Positions 5,634-7,081 of a DNA stretch of 7,081 nt are shown here, in pieces; the first letter of the stretch is position 1, and each line of letters starts with the position of its first letter. The stretch spans positions 1 through 7,081 of the forward strand of contig CAJWZG010000148.1 of assembly GCA_913049565.1 (NCBI GenBank), read 5' to 3'. The notes under the pieces were generated by a model. The model was not told the DNA's origin. It was given only the letters and a program-made list of their open reading frames with translations, and ran no database searches. The position numbers were made by a program, and so were the translations under genes. Source of the stretch: an uncultured Gammaproteobacteria bacterium (lineage in GTDB: Bacteria; Pseudomonadota; Gammaproteobacteria; Pseudomonadales; Azotimanducaceae_A).

Positions 5634-7081
5634 ATGGCAGATAAGCGCGTCAAAGAATCTGATTGGACAATATATCGACGCTTGCTGTCCTATGTTGGTC
5701 GGTACTGGGTGCTGCTGATTTTCGCCTTTATCGGGTTCGTCACGTCAGCTGCCGCAGAAGCCTACTTTGTGACGCTGTTCGGTAACTTGATCGATGATTG
5801 GGATAATGCGCTGGTACGAGCGGCAGCGACGATTCCGATTATGATGGCCGTCGTCACCTTGGCGCGGGCTGTTGGTGCCGTTGTCGGTGAGGCCGCCATG
5901 TCTCGCGTTTCGTTTGGCGTTGTCTACGACCTTCGAGAACAGCTGTTCGCGCACATTTTGCAGTCTCCGAGCAGATATTTTGACAACGCGACCCAAGGTC
6001 ATATTGTTTCGCAGATCACCTTTACGGTGACCCAACTGAGGGATACGGGCACCGATGCCCTCAGAGCGTTGATTCAAGACGGCTTGAAGGTGTTGGCCTA
6101 CTTAACCTTTATGTTGCTGATCGATTGGCGACTAACGATGTTGTTCATCGCCATGGCTCCGGTTCTGGGTTTGGTCGTGGCTTTCGCCAGTAATCGCTTT
6201 CGTCGGATCAGTCGCCGTATTCAGCATTCCATGGGCGATGTGACCCATGTGGTCTCAGAGGTTGCCAGTGGTTATCGAGAGGTCAAGATTTTTGGCGGAC
6301 AAGAACAGGAAGAAAGCCGCTTTCTCTCGGCGAGTAAGGTCAACCGCCAGCAGAACATGAAAATGGTGGTGACCAAGGTGTTCAGTTCCCAAACCAACGA
6401 AACCATCATTGCTCTAGGGCTCTGCGGGTTGATCTTGGTGTTGTACAGCCCTGACTTTGGTGTGCAGCTGTCCAGCGGTAAGGCCGTGGAATTCTTGGTA
6501 TTGGCAGGCATGCTGGGTCGTCCGATTCGCAAGCTCTCGGAAATTAATGCGAAGCTGCAGCGCGGCTTTGCGGCGGCAGAAGATATTTTTAAGCAGTTAG
6601 ATTCCGGGATCGAACAAAACACAGGCGTTTTTGAGCTTGAGCGCGCTCGCGGTGACGTGGCGATTGACGGTGTCAGTTTTCGTTACTCGCCGGAAGGTCC
6701 AGACGTTCTCCACGGTGTGAGCCTGAATATCGCCCCTGGTCAGACCGTAGCGCTGGTTGGTCGGTCCGGTAGTGGTAAATCTACCTTGGCCAGCTTGTTG
6801 CCCCGATTCTATGATGTGGGGCGCGGTAGTCTGTCGCTGGACGGCACCCCGATCGAATCCTTTGAACTCGGTAATCTGCGCAAACATATCTCCTTCGTGA
6901 GTCAACAGGTCACCTTATTCAACGATACGCTGCGCAATAACATTGCTTATGGCGACATGGCAGAGGCTACGGACGAAGAGATCAATCAAGCCTTGCAGCG
7001 CTCCTATGCCGATGAGTTTGTGCGCAACCTGCCCGACGGACTGGAAACCTTGGTTGGCGATGATGGCGTGTTGCTGTCTGG
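5634..7081 (+). CDS. msbA: Lipid A export ATP-binding/permease MsbA (3' end outside window)
   Basis: Inner-membrane homodimeric ABC transporter that flips lipid A-core from the cytoplasmic to the periplasmic leaflet for lipopolysaccharide assembly. The reading frame stays open to the window edge: 482 whole codons of an expected 580 or so. Six membrane helices lie near residues 22-45, 62-86, 141-163, 165-186, 255-272 and 283-303. Then follow VKIFGGQEQE-type coupling sequence (217-226), the ATPase domain from about 338, Walker A GRSGSGKST (376-384, Lys382) and Q-loop Gln424 in SFVSQQ. The window stops just at the LSGGQ signature (LLS, 480-482), so Walker B and the H-loop are not seen. Numbering matches E. 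coli MsbA gaplessly. Arg78 is kept, but Arg148 is Gln and Lys299 is Arg. GGAA (5624-5627) lies 6 nt before the ATG. It sits 12 nt after exbD, in the same unit. lpxK and kdsB often follow in related genomes (inference). Confidence 0.97.
   Translation, partial: MADKRVKESDWTIYRRLLSYVGRYWVLLIFAFIGFVTSAAAEAYFVTLFGNLIDDWDNALVRAAATIPIMMAVVTLARAVGAVVGEAAMSRVSFGVVYDLREQLFAHILQSPSRYFDNATQGHIVSQITFTVTQLRDTGTDALRALIQDGLKVLAYLTFMLLIDWRLTMLFIAMAPVLGLVVAFASNRFRRISRRIQHSMGDVTHVVSEVASGYREVKIFGGQEQEESRFLSASKVNRQQNMKMVVTKVFSSQTNETIIALGLCGLILVLYSPDFGVQLSSGKAVEFLVLAGMLGRPIRKLSEINAKLQRGFAAAEDIFKQLDSGIEQNTGVFELERARGDVAIDGVSFRYSPEGPDVLHGVSLNIAPGQTVALVGRSGSGKSTLASLLPRFYDVGRGSLSLDGTPIESFELGNLRKHISFVSQQVTLFNDTLRNNIAYGDMAEATDEEINQALQRSYADEFVRNLPDGLETLVGDDGVLLS

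Noticed and set aside
5745..6905. Minus-strand ORFs at 5745-6077, 6272-6622 and 6597-6905
   Set aside because: All three are antisense to the open msbA frame, whose membrane helices and ATPase motifs are unambiguous. They appear only because the real gene has no stop in the window.
1..7081. CRISPR array, insertion sequence, phage, tRNA or toxin-antitoxin system
   Set aside because: No spaced repeats, terminal inverted repeats, transposase or integrase motifs, tRNA-like cloverleaf or paired small genes were seen on either strand.

Overview
The window carries six plus-strand genes: clpB, a hypothetical ORF, a D-threonine aldolase-like gene, exbB-like, exbD-like and the first five sixths of msbA. 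Base composition is moderate in GC (judged by eye). ClpB and MsbA align almost without gaps to my memory of the E. coli proteins; MsbA keeps E. coli numbering up to Walker A Lys382 and Q-loop Gln424. MsbA also implies a lipopolysaccharide outer membrane. This points to a gammaproteobacterium. An environmental or marine lineage is plausible because exbB-exbD-msbA clusters occur there, but I cannot name a genus.

Layout. (1) 13-2634: clpB, the Hsp100 disaggregase, beginning 12 nt into the window, so its promoter lies outside. It has an internal GTG with a Shine-Dalgarno sequence at the place where E. coli starts its short ClpB isoform. (2) 2635-2683: an AT-rich spacer with a 30-bp imperfect palindrome overlapping a weak sigma70-like promoter. 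(3) 2684-3247: a 187-residue ORF of unknown function with unusual arginine codons and no Shine-Dalgarno sequence. (4) 3248-3340: a leader able to form a long-range stem. (5) 3341-4537: a PLP- and metal-dependent enzyme of the D-threonine aldolase / D-serine dehydratase-like family, started by TTG. (6) 4572-5174 and 5175-5621: a proton-channel pair, ExbB/TolQ-like and ExbD/TolR-like, joined stop-to-start. (7) 5634 to the window end: msbA, cut inside its ABC signature motif. It has no stop codon in the window, so a search for closed ORFs would miss it.

Genes 5-7 look like one transcription unit (gaps of 34, 0 and 12 nt). ExbB/ExbD convert proton motive force into mechanical work on periplasmic or outer-membrane partners, and MsbA flips lipid A-core across the inner membrane, so the cluster has an envelope theme. 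The amino-acid enzyme at its head is the functional outsider. A hairpin just after the aldolase stop can hide the exbB ribosome binding site, which suggests translational coupling.

I see no CRISPR array, insertion sequence, prophage gene, tRNA or rRNA. No clearly new multigene system is visible. The most unusual items are the orphan ORF with its palindromic upstream region, the SD-hiding hairpin before exbB, the aldolase-envelope gene linkage, and an Arg-to-Gln change at a lipid A-contact position of MsbA.
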